64,000 nucleotides of DNA from Paenibacillus pedocola (GTDB lineage Bacteria; Bacillota; Bacilli; Paenibacillales; Paenibacillaceae). The DNA is taken from the NCBI RefSeq assembly GCF_031599675.1, contig NZ_CP134223.1:930001-994000 (forward strand), read 5' to 3'. The translations under genes and the position numbers were made by a program. Shown here one piece after another: positions 53,870-61,959 of the stretch (its first letter is position 1; every line of letters begins with the position of its first letter). The notes beneath the pieces are model-generated. The model did not search any database, was not told where the DNA came from, and was given only the letters and a program-made list of their open reading frames with translations.

Positions 53870-53949
53870 GCTTAGCGGTGAATCTTTTACACAAGAAGCA
53901 CAGTTTGATAGAATCAAATAGACTGAAACTATTGCAGGAGGAGACTTTA

Positions 53950-54951
53950 ATGCCAATGGATAACGCTTACAAGGTGAAATGGGGAATTCTCAGCACCGGC
54001 TGGATTGCCCACCAGTTCGCAACGGATCTGGCCCATGCCAGTAACGGTATTGCTTACGCTGTCGGATCACGCACCCAGGAAAGCGCGGATGAATTCGCTA
54101 AGAATCACGGCATTCCCGTCGCCTATGCTACTTACGAAGAACTGGTGAACGACCCGGAGGTGGATGCCATCTATATCGGGACGCCGCATCCGTTCCATAA
54201 AGAGAACGCCCTGCTGGCCCTGCGCGCCGGCAAGGCTGTGCTGTGTGAGAAGCCGTTCACGGTGAACAGCGGGGAGCTGGAAGAAGTCGTGGCCTATGCC
54301 CGCGAGCATAAGCTGTTCCTGATGGAGGCCATGTGGAGCCGCTATATCCCGGCTAACGTCAAAGTCAGAGAGTGGATTGCTGCAGGGAAGATTGGGGACG
54401 TCCGCCTGGTCCAGGCAGACCTTGGCTTCCGCGCCGACTGGAATCCGGAAAGCCGCCTGCTGAATCCGGCGCTGGGCGGCGGAGCATTGCTGGATGTCGG
54501 CATCTATCCGATATCCTTCGCTTCCATGGTTTTAGGGCCTCATCCTGAGTCCGTATCCAGTACGGTACATATCGGTGAGACCGGGGTGGATGAGCATTTC
54601 TCACTGCTGTTATCCTATGGCGGCGGAAAAAGCGCTTCGCTTAACGGGGGAATCCGGCTCAAGCTGCTGGAGGAAGCTCATGTATTCGGAACCGAGGGCC
54701 ATATTATTGTGAAAGGCACGCTGGTGAATCCGCGTGCGGCCGAGCTGTATATCGGCGGTGAACTGGCAGAGACCTTTGAGGATGACCGTGCTTCTGTCGG
54801 CTATTCGTTTGAGGCGGAGGAAGTGGGCCGCTGTCTGCAGGCCGGTCTGACGGAAAGTCCGGTTATGACGCTGGATGAATCCGTAGCGATTCTGAAGCTG
54901 CTGGATCAGGTCCGGGCACAGTGGGGACTTAAGTATCCTGGCGAACAATAA
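53950..54951 (+). CDS. Gfo/Idh/MocA family oxidoreductase (second copy)
   Basis: NAD(P)-dependent oxidoreductase of 333 residues. WGILSTGWIAHQFATDL starts the Rossmann fold, DAIYIGTPHPFHKENALLAL and AGKAVLCEKPF give the family motif with the catalytic Lys, and GALLDVGIYPISFASMVLG the C-terminal domain with its Asp and Tyr. It resembles dimeric dihydrodiol/xylose dehydrogenase-like members. ATG 53950 follows GGAGGAG; the longer upstream frame has no site. Substrate unknown. Confidence 0.9.
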   Translation: MPMDNAYKVKWGILSTGWIAHQFATDLAHASNGIAYAVGSRTQESADEFAKNHGIPVAYATYEELVNDPEVDAIYIGTPHPFHKENALLALRAGKAVLCEKPFTVNSGELEEVVAYAREHKLFLMEAMWSRYIPANVKVREWIAAGKIGDVRLVQADLGFRADWNPESRLLNPALGGGALLDVGIYPISFASMVLGPHPESVSSTVHIGETGVDEHFSLLLSYGGGKSASLNGGIRLKLLEEAHVFGTEGHIIVKGTLVNPRAAELYIGGELAETFEDDRASVGYSFEAEEVGRCLQAGLTESPVMTLDESVAILKLLDQVRAQWGLKYPGEQ

Positions 54952-54974
54952 TTAAATGCTTCTGAAGAAACCGG

Positions 54975-55009
54975 CGGTCCCCAGAGAATATTGTTAACTC
55001 TGGGGACCG
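54975..55009 (+). terminator. 12-bp perfect hairpin between oxidoreductase and glycohydrolase genes
   Basis: CGGTCCCCAGAG is exactly complementary to CTCTGGGGACCG around an 11-base loop. No T-tract follows, so it may stabilise or process the mRNA instead of ending it. The next ATG is 24 bases downstream. Confidence 0.5.
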
Positions 55010-55032
55010 TCAGTGCATAAGGAGGATGCAGT

Positions 55033-55971
55033 ATGACTTTGAATGCGGATCGATATCAGGGGTGTCTGCATGGGCTGGCGGTAGGGGATGCGCTCGGAAC
55101 CACGGCCGAATTCAAGGCCCCCGGCACCTTTGCACCGCTGGAGGATATCATAGGGGGCGGCGTCTTCGGCTTGCAGCCGGGACAGTGGACAGATGACACA
55201 TCCATGGCACTATGCCTGGCGGAAAGCCTGCTCTCAAAGCAGGGATTTGATCCTGCAGACCAGATGCAGCGTTATTTGAAATGGTTCCGTGAGGGGCATC
55301 TGAGCAGCACCGGGGAATGCTTTGACATCGGCAATGCTACGCGGGCGGCGCTGCTTCAATATGAAGCGAGCGGAGAGGCCTACAGCGGTTCGGCCGATCC
55401 GTTTGCTGCGGGGAATGGCTCGATTATGCGGCTGGCTCCTGTCGTTATGTATTACGCTGCCCATCCGGCGGATGCCATCCGATATGCGGCCAGCAGCTCT
55501 AGAACGACACATGCCGCAGCGGAATGTGTCAGCGCCTGCCGCCTGCTGGCCGCTTATATTCTTGCCGGACTGCACGGGTGGAGCAAACAGGAGATGCTGG
55601 CCCCGGAGGCCTTCGGCGGCTGGCTGCAGGAGGATCAGCTGACACCGCATATCCTGGGCATTATGAATGGCTCTTACAAGCTTAAGCAACCGCCTGAAAT
55701 TCAAGGCTCCGGGTACGTGGTGGAATCGCTGGAAGCGGCGCTGTGGGCGTTCCATAACTCCGCCAGCTTTGCCGAAGGTGCGCTGCTCGCTGTCAATCTG
55801 GGCAATGACGCCGATACGACCGGGGCGGTCTACGGCCAGATTGCCGGGGCCTTTTACGGATTAAGCGGCATCCCGGAGCACTGGATCTCTATACTTGCGA
55901 TGCGCGGGCTGATTGCCGACTATGCGGGAAGACTGTATGCGGATGAAACAAGGGACCTTGGGGAAAAGTAG
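55033..55971 (+). CDS. ADP-ribosylglycohydrolase family protein
   Basis: 312 residues. CLHGLAVGDALGTTAEFKAPG, QWTDDTSMALCLAESLL and the late GNDADTTGAVYGQIAGAFYG carry the Asp/Thr residues that bind two metal ions in DraG/ARH3-type enzymes, which remove ADP-ribose from proteins or nucleotides. GNGSIMRLAPV is also typical. The start follows AAGGAGG. A spore protein gene lies 27 bases downstream in the same direction. Confidence 0.9.
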   Translation: MTLNADRYQGCLHGLAVGDALGTTAEFKAPGTFAPLEDIIGGGVFGLQPGQWTDDTSMALCLAESLLSKQGFDPADQMQRYLKWFREGHLSSTGECFDIGNATRAALLQYEASGEAYSGSADPFAAGNGSIMRLAPVVMYYAAHPADAIRYAASSSRTTHAAAECVSACRLLAAYILAGLHGWSKQEMLAPEAFGGWLQEDQLTPHILGIMNGSYKLKQPPEIQGSGYVVESLEAALWAFHNSASFAEGALLAVNLGNDADTTGAVYGQIAGAFYGLSGIPEHWISILAMRGLIADYAGRLYADETRDLGEK

Positions 55972-55998
55972 AGGAAATACACCAAGGGAGTGATCTGG

Positions 55999-56283
55999 AT
56001 GGCAAGAAGAAACCGGAAATATGCAGTACCGGGAGCAGCACAGGGAATGCAGACCTTCAAAGCGGATGTGATGAGGCGCGAAGGGTATACCGTTGATCCG
56101 AACCACCCGGACGATGTGAAATATGAAGTCGCCAAGGAGCTGGGCATCCCCCTGCAGCCGGGCAATAATGGCGGTCTGACTACGGAATCAGCCGGCCATA
56201 TCGGCGGCAAAATCGGCGGCTCCATGGTCCGTGAAATGATCCGCCTTGCCCAGGAGCAGCTCGCGGAGAAGGGGAATTCTTAG
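55999..56283 (+). CDS. small acid-soluble spore protein, alpha/beta type, N-terminally extended
   Basis: 94 residues. The C-terminal two thirds match alpha/beta SASPs that coat spore DNA: KYEVAKELGIPLQPGNNGGL, then TTESAGHIGGKIGGSMVREMI and AQEQL. The first 35 residues (MARRNRKYAVPGAAQGMQ, TFKADVMRREGY) are basic and longer than the usual tail of about 20, and the normal spore-protease cleavage sequence is not clearly present. ATG 55999 follows AAGGGAG. A forespore promoter could not be identified with confidence. Confidence 0.82.
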   Translation: MARRNRKYAVPGAAQGMQTFKADVMRREGYTVDPNHPDDVKYEVAKELGIPLQPGNNGGLTTESAGHIGGKIGGSMVREMIRLAQEQLAEKGNS

Positions 56284-56393
56284 GAGCTTGCAGGGCCTGC
56301 GGTGGCAGTTCTTGTTCTGTGGGGGAGCGGTAGTTCAACTGTGATCTGCAGAATCCCGCCTAATCTAACAATTATAAATGTTGTTGTAGACCC

Positions 56394-56428
56394 AAAAAAG
56401 AGCTCCCCGCCACGGGAAGCTCTTTTTG
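56394..56428. terminator. bidirectional terminator
   Basis: AAAAAGAGCT-CCCG pairs with CGGG-AGCTCTTTTT around a short loop, between the SASP gene and the convergent IF-3-like gene. Confidence 0.88.
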
Positions 56429-56445
56429 TCATCTATACCGGCTGA

Positions 56446-56967
56446 TCAGCGCGGATTTAACTTCACCTTCGAGCCTTTGCCGCCGGTCTGGAGGCCGGTT
56501 TCCTTGACTCCGGCTTCCTTCAGGTCGGTGACCAGCCGTTCAAGCACGGACTTGGCCGCGGCGGCTTCCTTGGCGCTGGAGGCCTGCACAACCAGCTGCA
56601 CCGGCTTGCCGGAGCGCAGATGCTTGTCCGCCTGGCGCAGCTTCGTCTCGTAATCATGCTCCTCGATATGGGCAGTGAAGCGCAGCTCCTTGACCTTCTC
56701 CTTGCTGCCGCTCTTTCCGGCTGCCTGGCCGGGGGATGCCTTGCGTGCCGAAGCAGCTTCCTTCTGCGCGGCAGCCTTTGCTTTGCCTTTAGCCATCAGG
56801 CTGCAGGGCGGGGGGCTGCTCATCAGCGAGGTGCAGACCAGATCCGCCCCTTGGGACCGGGCAATCCCCAGTGCCTCCTCTCTGGAGACTATACCGAGCT
56901 TCTCGCCTTTTAGTCCGGTGAGCACGACCTCGGATGCTCTTATTTGTTCATTCATGAATACTGCCAT
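56446..56967 (-). CDS. divergent paralogue of translation initiation factor IF-3
   Basis: 173 residues. The N-terminal part MNEQIRASEVVLTGLKGEKLGIVSREEALGIA-type block and the C-terminal ELRFTAHIEEHDYETKLRQADKHLRSGKPVQL-type block align with the N and C domains of IF-3. The linker is replaced by an Ala/Lys/Ser-rich stretch (KGKAKAAAQKEAASARKASP), the conserved MDYGKFKYE motif is MAKGKAKAAA, and the RFRGRE motif of the ribosome-binding face is QASSAKE. So it is unlikely to be the main IF-3; the housekeeping infC normally sits with rpmI and rplT, absent here. ATG 56967 follows AGGAGG. It may bind ribosomes under special conditions. Confidence 0.8.
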   Translation of the reverse strand: MAVFMNEQIRASEVVLTGLKGEKLGIVSREEALGIARSQGADLVCTSLMSSPPPCSLMAKGKAKAAAQKEAASARKASPGQAAGKSGSKEKVKELRFTAHIEEHDYETKLRQADKHLRSGKPVQLVVQASSAKEAAAAKSVLERLVTDLKEAGVKETGLQTGGKGSKVKLNPR

Positions 56968-57003
56968 TACTATGAAACCTCCTGCTTGAGCCATGATACT
57001 GAT

Positions 57004-57032
57004 ATCATAACGGGAAGTGGCCTGCTGTTCAA
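57004..57032 (-). promoter_or_regulatory. sigma-A-type promoter of the IF-3 paralogue gene
   Basis: On the minus strand TTGAAC (57032-57027) and TATGAT (57009-57004) are 17 bases apart. The inverted repeat ATGATA-CTGA-TATCAT at 56993-57008 overlaps the -10 and start region and could be an operator. Confidence 0.65.
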
Positions 57033-57062
57033 TCGGTTAGCAGCTGCAAGTCCTGTATATTA

Positions 57063-57092
57063 AAAAAGAACCCGGCAGACTCTGCCGGGTTC
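57063..57092 (-). terminator. minus-strand terminator upstream of the IF-3 paralogue
   Basis: GAACCCGGCAGA pairs exactly with TCTGCCGGGTTC, and on the minus strand six T residues follow. It lies upstream of the IF-3 paralogue promoter and may block transcripts coming from the helicase side, or be a leader element of a more distant promoter. Confidence 0.7.
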
Positions 57093-57194
57093 GGTCTATA
57101 AAATAAATTGCATACAAAAAGACGGTATGATATAGTTAAATACGTATCGGTTTTTTAGATCGAAAATCTCATAAGTATTGCATCTTATTTACAT

Positions 57195-57218
57195 CTTAAT
57201 CTTACCATGGGGATTAAG
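57195..57218 (+). promoter_or_regulatory. inverted repeat in the helD leader
   Basis: CTTAATC at 57195-57201 and GATTAAG at 57212-57218 are exact reverse complements; a T-rich run (TTTCTTTTTG) follows about 13 bases later. It may be an operator or a weak attenuator about 60 bases before the HelD start. The rest of the gap from 57093 shows no gene. Confidence 0.4.
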
Positions 57219-57276
57219 GGTTTGTCAAACTTTCTTTTTGATCCCGATTAGACTGAAAAGGAGCGTGTTCAGGAGA

Positions 57277-59715
57277 ATGATTAACGCGAATGATTGGCAG
57301 CAGGAACAAGACCGGCTGGAGCTGGTTGAAGAAAGGCTGCAGGCGGCAATCAAGGGGTTGGAGCCGGAGGTAACCGGGCTGCACGAGCAGGCGGCGGATA
57401 TCCGCAAGCGGTTCTGGGAGGAAGTTACGGTCAATACCAGCACCCATGAAGATTTCGAAGAGACCTTCTATAGTATCAGGCAGCAGGAGGCGATGCTGTC
57501 TGAACGGGAACGGAGTCACCGGCTTCGGCTGCAGCGCTACAGAAGCATGCAGCGGCTGTTGCCGTCCCCCTATTTCGGACGGATTGATTTTCGTGAGGAG
57601 GGCTCCAGCAGCAGTGAGCAAATATTCATCGGTGTAGCCTCATTCGCCGATGACGATGGCATGAGCTTTCTGGTATACGACTGGCGGACGCCTATTGCAA
57701 GCATGTACTACGATTATTCCCCCGGGGCAGCTGCTTACGAAACGCCGGGTGGATCAATCACGGGCGAGATGACGTTGAAGCGGCAGTATCAGATCCGCGG
57801 CGCACAGCTCCACAATGTGTTCGATACGAGCCTGACGATCGGCGATGAATTGCTTCAACAGGTGCTCGGTAAAGGTGCAGACTCACAAATGAAGAGCATC
57901 GTGGCGACGATTCAGAAGGAGCAAAATGCTATTATCCGTGACGACAAGAGCCGTATGCTCATCGTGCAGGGGGCGGCCGGAAGCGGCAAGACGTCCGCTG
58001 CGCTGCAGAGGGTAGCTTATCTGCTTTATAAACACCGCGGCCGGATCAGGGCCGATCAGATCGTGCTTTTCTCGCCGAATCCGATGTTTAACAGCTATGT
58101 ATCCACAGTGCTTCCCGAGCTGGGTGAGGAAAACATGCAGCAGACGACCTTTCAGGAATATCTTGCTCACTGGCTGGGCTCGGCGTTTCGGCTGGAAGAC
58201 CCGTTCGAGCAGATTGAATATGCCATGAATCCGGAGTCTGCCTCCGGGTATGAAGCACGGATGAGCGGGATGCGGTACAAGGCTTCGGAAGATTTCCTTC
58301 AGGCTCTCCAGCACTACGCATTGTGGCTCGGGAATGAAGGTATGTTATTCCGCAGTATCCGTTTCCGGGACCGCGAGCTGATTGCCGCAGAGCAGATGAA
58401 ATTGCAGTTTTACAGCTACGACCGCTCCATCCGCCTGGCTAACCGAGTTGTACTGCTGCAGGAATGGCTGCTGCGGGAGCTGGCTTCGCTTGAGCTTAAG
58501 GAGCAGGAAGAGCCATGGGTTCAGGATGAGCTTGATTATCTCGACAACGAGCAATATGCCGAAGCTTACAGCGCCTTGCTCAAGAAAGTTCAGCGGGAGA
58601 CCGTCGTCTTTGATTTTACTCAGGAGTACGTGGAGCAATATGGAGACCTTCGCGGACAGGAGCAGGGAGAAGAGAATGTCTTCGACTTCGGCCTTCAGCA
58701 AGAAGAACTGCTGCAGCGGATGATCGTGAAGGAACATTTCAAACCGCTGAAACGGGAAATTAAACGGTTCATGTTCGTAGATGTGACTGGGCTCTATAGC
58801 CAGTTGTTTGGAGAGGAGGCAGCTTACCGGATGATGACGGATGAGGCCGGGGTGCCTGATCATTGGACTGAAATCTGCAGGCAGACGAAAGAGAAGCTGG
58901 AGCGCAGCGAGCTTTTCTATGAGGATGCAACCCCGTTCCTGTATTTAAAAGAACTCTTGGAGGGTGTACGGACGAACACAGTGGTCAGGCATTTGTTTGT
59001 CGATGAAGGCCAGGATTATTCGCCGTTCCAATATGCCTATCTCAAACGGCTGTTTCCCCGCGCGCGAATGACCGTGCTGGGCGATTTCGGCCAGGCGATT
59101 TTTCCCCAGGCCACGAATCTGCATGAGGCGGATTCCTCGCTGATCCGGCTGCATGGCGAAGAAGACACAAACCTGATCCGGCTTGTCCGGAGCTACCGAT
59201 CAACACGGGAGATTGTTGAATTTACGAAGTCTATGCTGCCAGGCGAAGAGATCGTGCCGTTCGACAGACACGGCAGTAAGCCGTGTCTCACGCAGACCGG
59301 CGGGATCGCCGCGCGGGCGGAACGGATCCTTGAAGATGTCGCAGCACTCCAGGCAGAGGGCTACGACTCCATCGCCATCATTACGAAGACCGCTGCCGAA
59401 AGCTGCGAGGCCTATGAAGCATTGAAGGCGCAAAGCCCAGGGGAAATACGGCTTATTACCAAGGAGACTCTTACCTTTGAAAAAGGGACACTGGTTATTC
59501 CCGCTTATCTTGCCAAGGGAGTAGAATTCGACGCTGTGCTCATCTATGATGCTTCTTCGCAGACGTATCACAGGGAGAGCGAGCGGAAGCTGTTTTATAC
59601 CGCATGCACTCGGGCAATGCACCGTTTAATGCTGTACACCACAGCGGACTGGACACCTTATCTCCAGGCAGCGGATGCTTCGTTGTATGATGTAGGTTCT
59701 TTGGCACGTATATAA
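57277..59715 (+). CDS. helD: RNA polymerase recycling motor HelD (UvrD-like ATPase)
   Basis: 812 residues. The N-terminal coiled coil (DWQQEQDRLELVEERLQAAI) is followed by the UvrD-type ATPase core: Walker A GAAGSGKTSAAL at residues 232-243, FSPNPMFNSYVSTVLPELGE, the DEGQD Walker B motif in LFVDEGQDYSPFQY, and the late QTYHRESERKLFYTACTRAMHRL motif VI. HelD family proteins release stalled or rifampicin-bound RNA polymerase from DNA. ATG 57277 follows CAGGAGA; an upstream frame extension of 33 codons contains the leader inverted repeat and is not supported. The gene ends 29 bases from a convergent acetyltransferase gene without a visible terminator. Confidence 0.92.
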   Translation: MINANDWQQEQDRLELVEERLQAAIKGLEPEVTGLHEQAADIRKRFWEEVTVNTSTHEDFEETFYSIRQQEAMLSERERSHRLRLQRYRSMQRLLPSPYFGRIDFREEGSSSSEQIFIGVASFADDDGMSFLVYDWRTPIASMYYDYSPGAAAYETPGGSITGEMTLKRQYQIRGAQLHNVFDTSLTIGDELLQQVLGKGADSQMKSIVATIQKEQNAIIRDDKSRMLIVQGAAGSGKTSAALQRVAYLLYKHRGRIRADQIVLFSPNPMFNSYVSTVLPELGEENMQQTTFQEYLAHWLGSAFRLEDPFEQIEYAMNPESASGYEARMSGMRYKASEDFLQALQHYALWLGNEGMLFRSIRFRDRELIAAEQMKLQFYSYDRSIRLANRVVLLQEWLLRELASLELKEQEEPWVQDELDYLDNEQYAEAYSALLKKVQRETVVFDFTQEYVEQYGDLRGQEQGEENVFDFGLQQEELLQRMIVKEHFKPLKREIKRFMFVDVTGLYSQLFGEEAAYRMMTDEAGVPDHWTEICRQTKEKLERSELFYEDATPFLYLKELLEGVRTNTVVRHLFVDEGQDYSPFQYAYLKRLFPRARMTVLGDFGQAIFPQATNLHEADSSLIRLHGEEDTNLIRLVRSYRSTREIVEFTKSMLPGEEIVPFDRHGSKPCLTQTGGIAARAERILEDVAALQAEGYDSIAIITKTAAESCEAYEALKAQSPGEIRLITKETLTFEKGTLVIPAYLAKGVEFDAVLIYDASSQTYHRESERKLFYTACTRAMHRLMLYTTADWTPYLQAADASLYDVGSLARI

Positions 59716-59744
59716 TCATTCTCTGCCTTGGAATCCTCAAAGAT

Positions 59745-60548
59745 TTAAGTCCGATGCCGCTCCATCCAGGCCGTTGCCCAGTCGACGAGCGGACGCTGTT
59801 CCAGCAGCCGGACCTCAGCGTTGCCGATGCGATGAACCGGAAGCTTCATTTCCTCCTCGTAGGCGGTTCCTAACCGGACAAAATCGCTGTCATCCACGGC
59901 CTGGGTGGGGTAGGTGATCCACTCCCGCTTCCCGTCTAGCATAACTGCGCTGCTCTCATAGACCGTTTGTTTGCCGGGGAAGGAAGCGCGGGTCTCCGCT
60001 AAATGCAGTGAAGTGTTCTTGTCATGGCCGACACCGACCAGGAGCACGGAGCCGTTCAAGCGGTAGAGCTTATCCAAGGGAGAGCCCTCGCCAAAAATAT
60101 TGCTCAGATCGTGATTCTCCGTAAGGTAGGACGCATGTTTGCCAACCGCTGCGACAGAACGGGCAGGATGATCCGATCTTTGGGCTCCCGGCCATTTGCG
60201 GAGCATTTCGGCGGCAACACCCATGCCAATGGCCGGGGTAACCTCTTTATCATACGCCGGCCAATGCTCCCGGATGACGGGCCACCATTCTGCAGGCGCT
60301 TCCCAATGCACACCGGTAGCGGGATCGAGATTCTTCCACGTCTGGGATGGCATCATTAAGGTGCCCTCAGGTCCGACGATTTCCAGAAGGGCCCGGATAA
60401 GAGTCTCCGCTCCGCCAACGACAAACCCCAGCTTGCTGAGAGAGGTATGCACAAGCAGGTGCTGTCCTTCTTTGACTCCACAGCTTTTGAATTGACTGAT
60501 TAACTCTTCCCTGGTAAAAATAGCTCTTGGTTCTTGCTCCATACTCAT
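59745..60548 (-). CDS. AAC(3)-family N-acetyltransferase
   Basis: 267 residues of the antibiotic_NAT family that acetylates the 3-amino group of aminoglycosides with acetyl-CoA; many members such as B. subtilis YokD act poorly on known drugs. HLLVHTSLSKLGFVVGGAETLIRALLEIVGPEGTLMMPSQTW is the typical N terminus (read as several short motifs), FGEGSPLDKLYRLNGSVLLVGVGHDKNTSLHLAE the active-site region with the conserved His. ATG 60548 follows GGTGAGG; an in-frame ATG 31 codons upstream (60641) lies before the leader terminator and has a poor site. Resistance spectrum cannot be stated. Confidence 0.85.
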   Translation of the reverse strand: MSMEQEPRAIFTREELISQFKSCGVKEGQHLLVHTSLSKLGFVVGGAETLIRALLEIVGPEGTLMMPSQTWKNLDPATGVHWEAPAEWWPVIREHWPAYDKEVTPAIGMGVAAEMLRKWPGAQRSDHPARSVAAVGKHASYLTENHDLSNIFGEGSPLDKLYRLNGSVLLVGVGHDKNTSLHLAETRASFPGKQTVYESSAVMLDGKREWITYPTQAVDDSDFVRLGTAYEEEMKLPVHRIGNAEVRLLEQRPLVDWATAWMERHRT

Positions 60549-60585
60549 CTTTACCTCACCTTTCATAGCCTCAAAATATCTATAC

Positions 60586-60620
60586 AAAAAGACAACCCCG
60601 CAGCAGTCTGCGGGGTTGTC
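60586..60620 (-). terminator. intrinsic terminator inside the AAC(3) gene leader
   Basis: On the minus strand GACAACCCCGCAG pairs exactly with CTGCGGGGTTGTC around a 4-base loop and is followed by TTTTTG. It ends 37 bases before the ATG at 60548 with no room for another promoter, so it probably acts as a conditional attenuator. A -10 TATAAT (60670-60665, minus strand) places the transcript start near 60658. Confidence 0.7.
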
Positions 60621-60664
60621 TTCGGATAGTCTGAAGAACATTGCCCTTCGGTTAATATGATTAG

Positions 60665-60670
60665 ATTATA
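60665..60670 (-). promoter_or_regulatory. -10 element of the AAC(3) gene promoter
   Basis: TATAAT on the minus strand. The best -35 candidate, TTGTCA, is 20 bases away, longer than usual; another upstream activator may be needed. Bases 60671-60883 hold nothing else I recognise. Confidence 0.45.
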
Positions 60671-60883
60671 TCATTCAGCTCTGTTACGGATGACAAAAAG
60701 TTCATTTTTCAGCATGTTATTTCCAAAGCAAGCTATGGATTGAAACTTTACTTTTTATAAATGTGAAATAAAACTTCCGGGCCGCGCTTGTTTTGATTCG
60801 ATGCTAAGAGTGCGCAGGAAGAGCAATTTTAACGAAAGCTGATATTAGTGCGAAGAAAAATAAGTTCGGAAAAGATATTTACA

Positions 60884-60899
60884 ATGTAAGCGATATCAC
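60884..60899 (+). promoter_or_regulatory. cre-like catabolite repression site of the arabinanase gene
   Basis: ATGTAAGCGATATCAC fits the CcpA consensus WTGNAANCGNWNNCAW in 15 of 16 positions (last base differs). It lies just upstream of a promoter-like TTTTGG/TATAAT pair (60901-60928, 16-base spacer). Confidence 0.65.
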
Positions 60900-60975
60900 A
60901 TTTTGGACAAGGAGAGGTTTAGTATAATTTATTGTGAATAAATTCATACATCAATTAATCAAAGGAGCGTGGGAA

Positions 60976-61929
60976 ATGATTAAATCCAGGAAAAGAGTTT
61001 TCGTACTGCTGCTGTCTGTCTTCCTAATTTTTTCGACCGTATTTCCTGCAAGTGCAGCAACATGGACATTAACGGGAGACACGAATGTTCATGATCCGGC
61101 GTACATCAAAGAAGGCAATACCCATTGGGTATTCAGCACAGGCTCCGGGCTTCAGGTACTCTTTTCAACGAATGGTACCAACTATGTCCGCTCATTACCG
61201 ATTTTCACCTCAGAACCCTCCTGGTGGGATACTTATGTTCCGAATCACGTAGAGCTCGATGTCTGGGCACCGGATATTTTCTATTATAACGGCAAGTATT
61301 ATTTGTATTATTCAATCTCAACGTTTGGTTCCAGAGTTTCCGCGATTGGACTGGTAACAACCTCATCGATCTCCGGGGGAGTATGGACGGACCAAGGAAT
61401 GGTTATCAGTTCCACGGATGCCTCCAATTACAATGCCATCGACCCTAATATTACTGCGGATGCCAACGGGAATTTGTGGATGGTCTTCGGTTCCTGGAGT
61501 AATGGAATATATGTTACCTCTATCAGCAAAACAACCATGAAGCCGACGGGCAATTCCTACCGGATCGCAACGAAGTCCGGGGGGATTGAGGGAGCGAATC
61601 TTGTCTATAACAGCAGCACTGGCTACTACTATTTGTTCGTATCCATCGGAGTGTGCTGTCAGGGCACCAGCAGCACTTACAAGGTTGCAGTCGGCCGGTC
61701 AACCAGTGTCCTTGGACCGTATTATGCCAAGGATGGTACGGCGATGAAGGATGGCGGCGCAACAGTAATCGACAGCGGCAACAGCAGCTGGGTGGGGCCG
61801 GGCGGCCAGGATGTCTACGGCACGGGTGTGATTGCCCGCCATTCCTATAGTGTTGCGGAGAACGGTGCTCCCAAGCTGCTGATAAGCGATTTGTATTGGG
61901 ATTCCTCAGGCTGGCCGTACTACAACTGA
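60976..61929 (+). CDS. secreted arabinan endo-1,5-alpha-L-arabinosidase, GH43
   Basis: Extracellular enzyme that cuts linear alpha-1,5-arabinan. Signal peptide with a basic start and hydrophobic core ends near ASAATW (residue 27). Catalytic residues are visible as D40 in NVHDPAYI, D156 in NAIDPNIT and E205 in GGIEGANLV; VWAPDIFYYNGKYYLYYS is a typical blade motif. Total 317 residues, the size of a one-domain arabinanase. ATG 60976 follows AAAGGAGCG; the upstream in-frame codon at 60934 lies at the predicted transcription start. A terminator follows. Regulation by CcpA is likely from the cre-like site. Confidence 0.93.
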   Translation: MIKSRKRVFVLLLSVFLIFSTVFPASAATWTLTGDTNVHDPAYIKEGNTHWVFSTGSGLQVLFSTNGTNYVRSLPIFTSEPSWWDTYVPNHVELDVWAPDIFYYNGKYYLYYSISTFGSRVSAIGLVTTSSISGGVWTDQGMVISSTDASNYNAIDPNITADANGNLWMVFGSWSNGIYVTSISKTTMKPTGNSYRIATKSGGIEGANLVYNSSTGYYYLFVSIGVCCQGTSSTYKVAVGRSTSVLGPYYAKDGTAMKDGGATVIDSGNSSWVGPGGQDVYGTGVIARHSYSVAENGAPKLLISDLYWDSSGWPYYN

Positions 61930-61959
61930 TCCTTTGAACATATCGGCTATCTAGAATGA

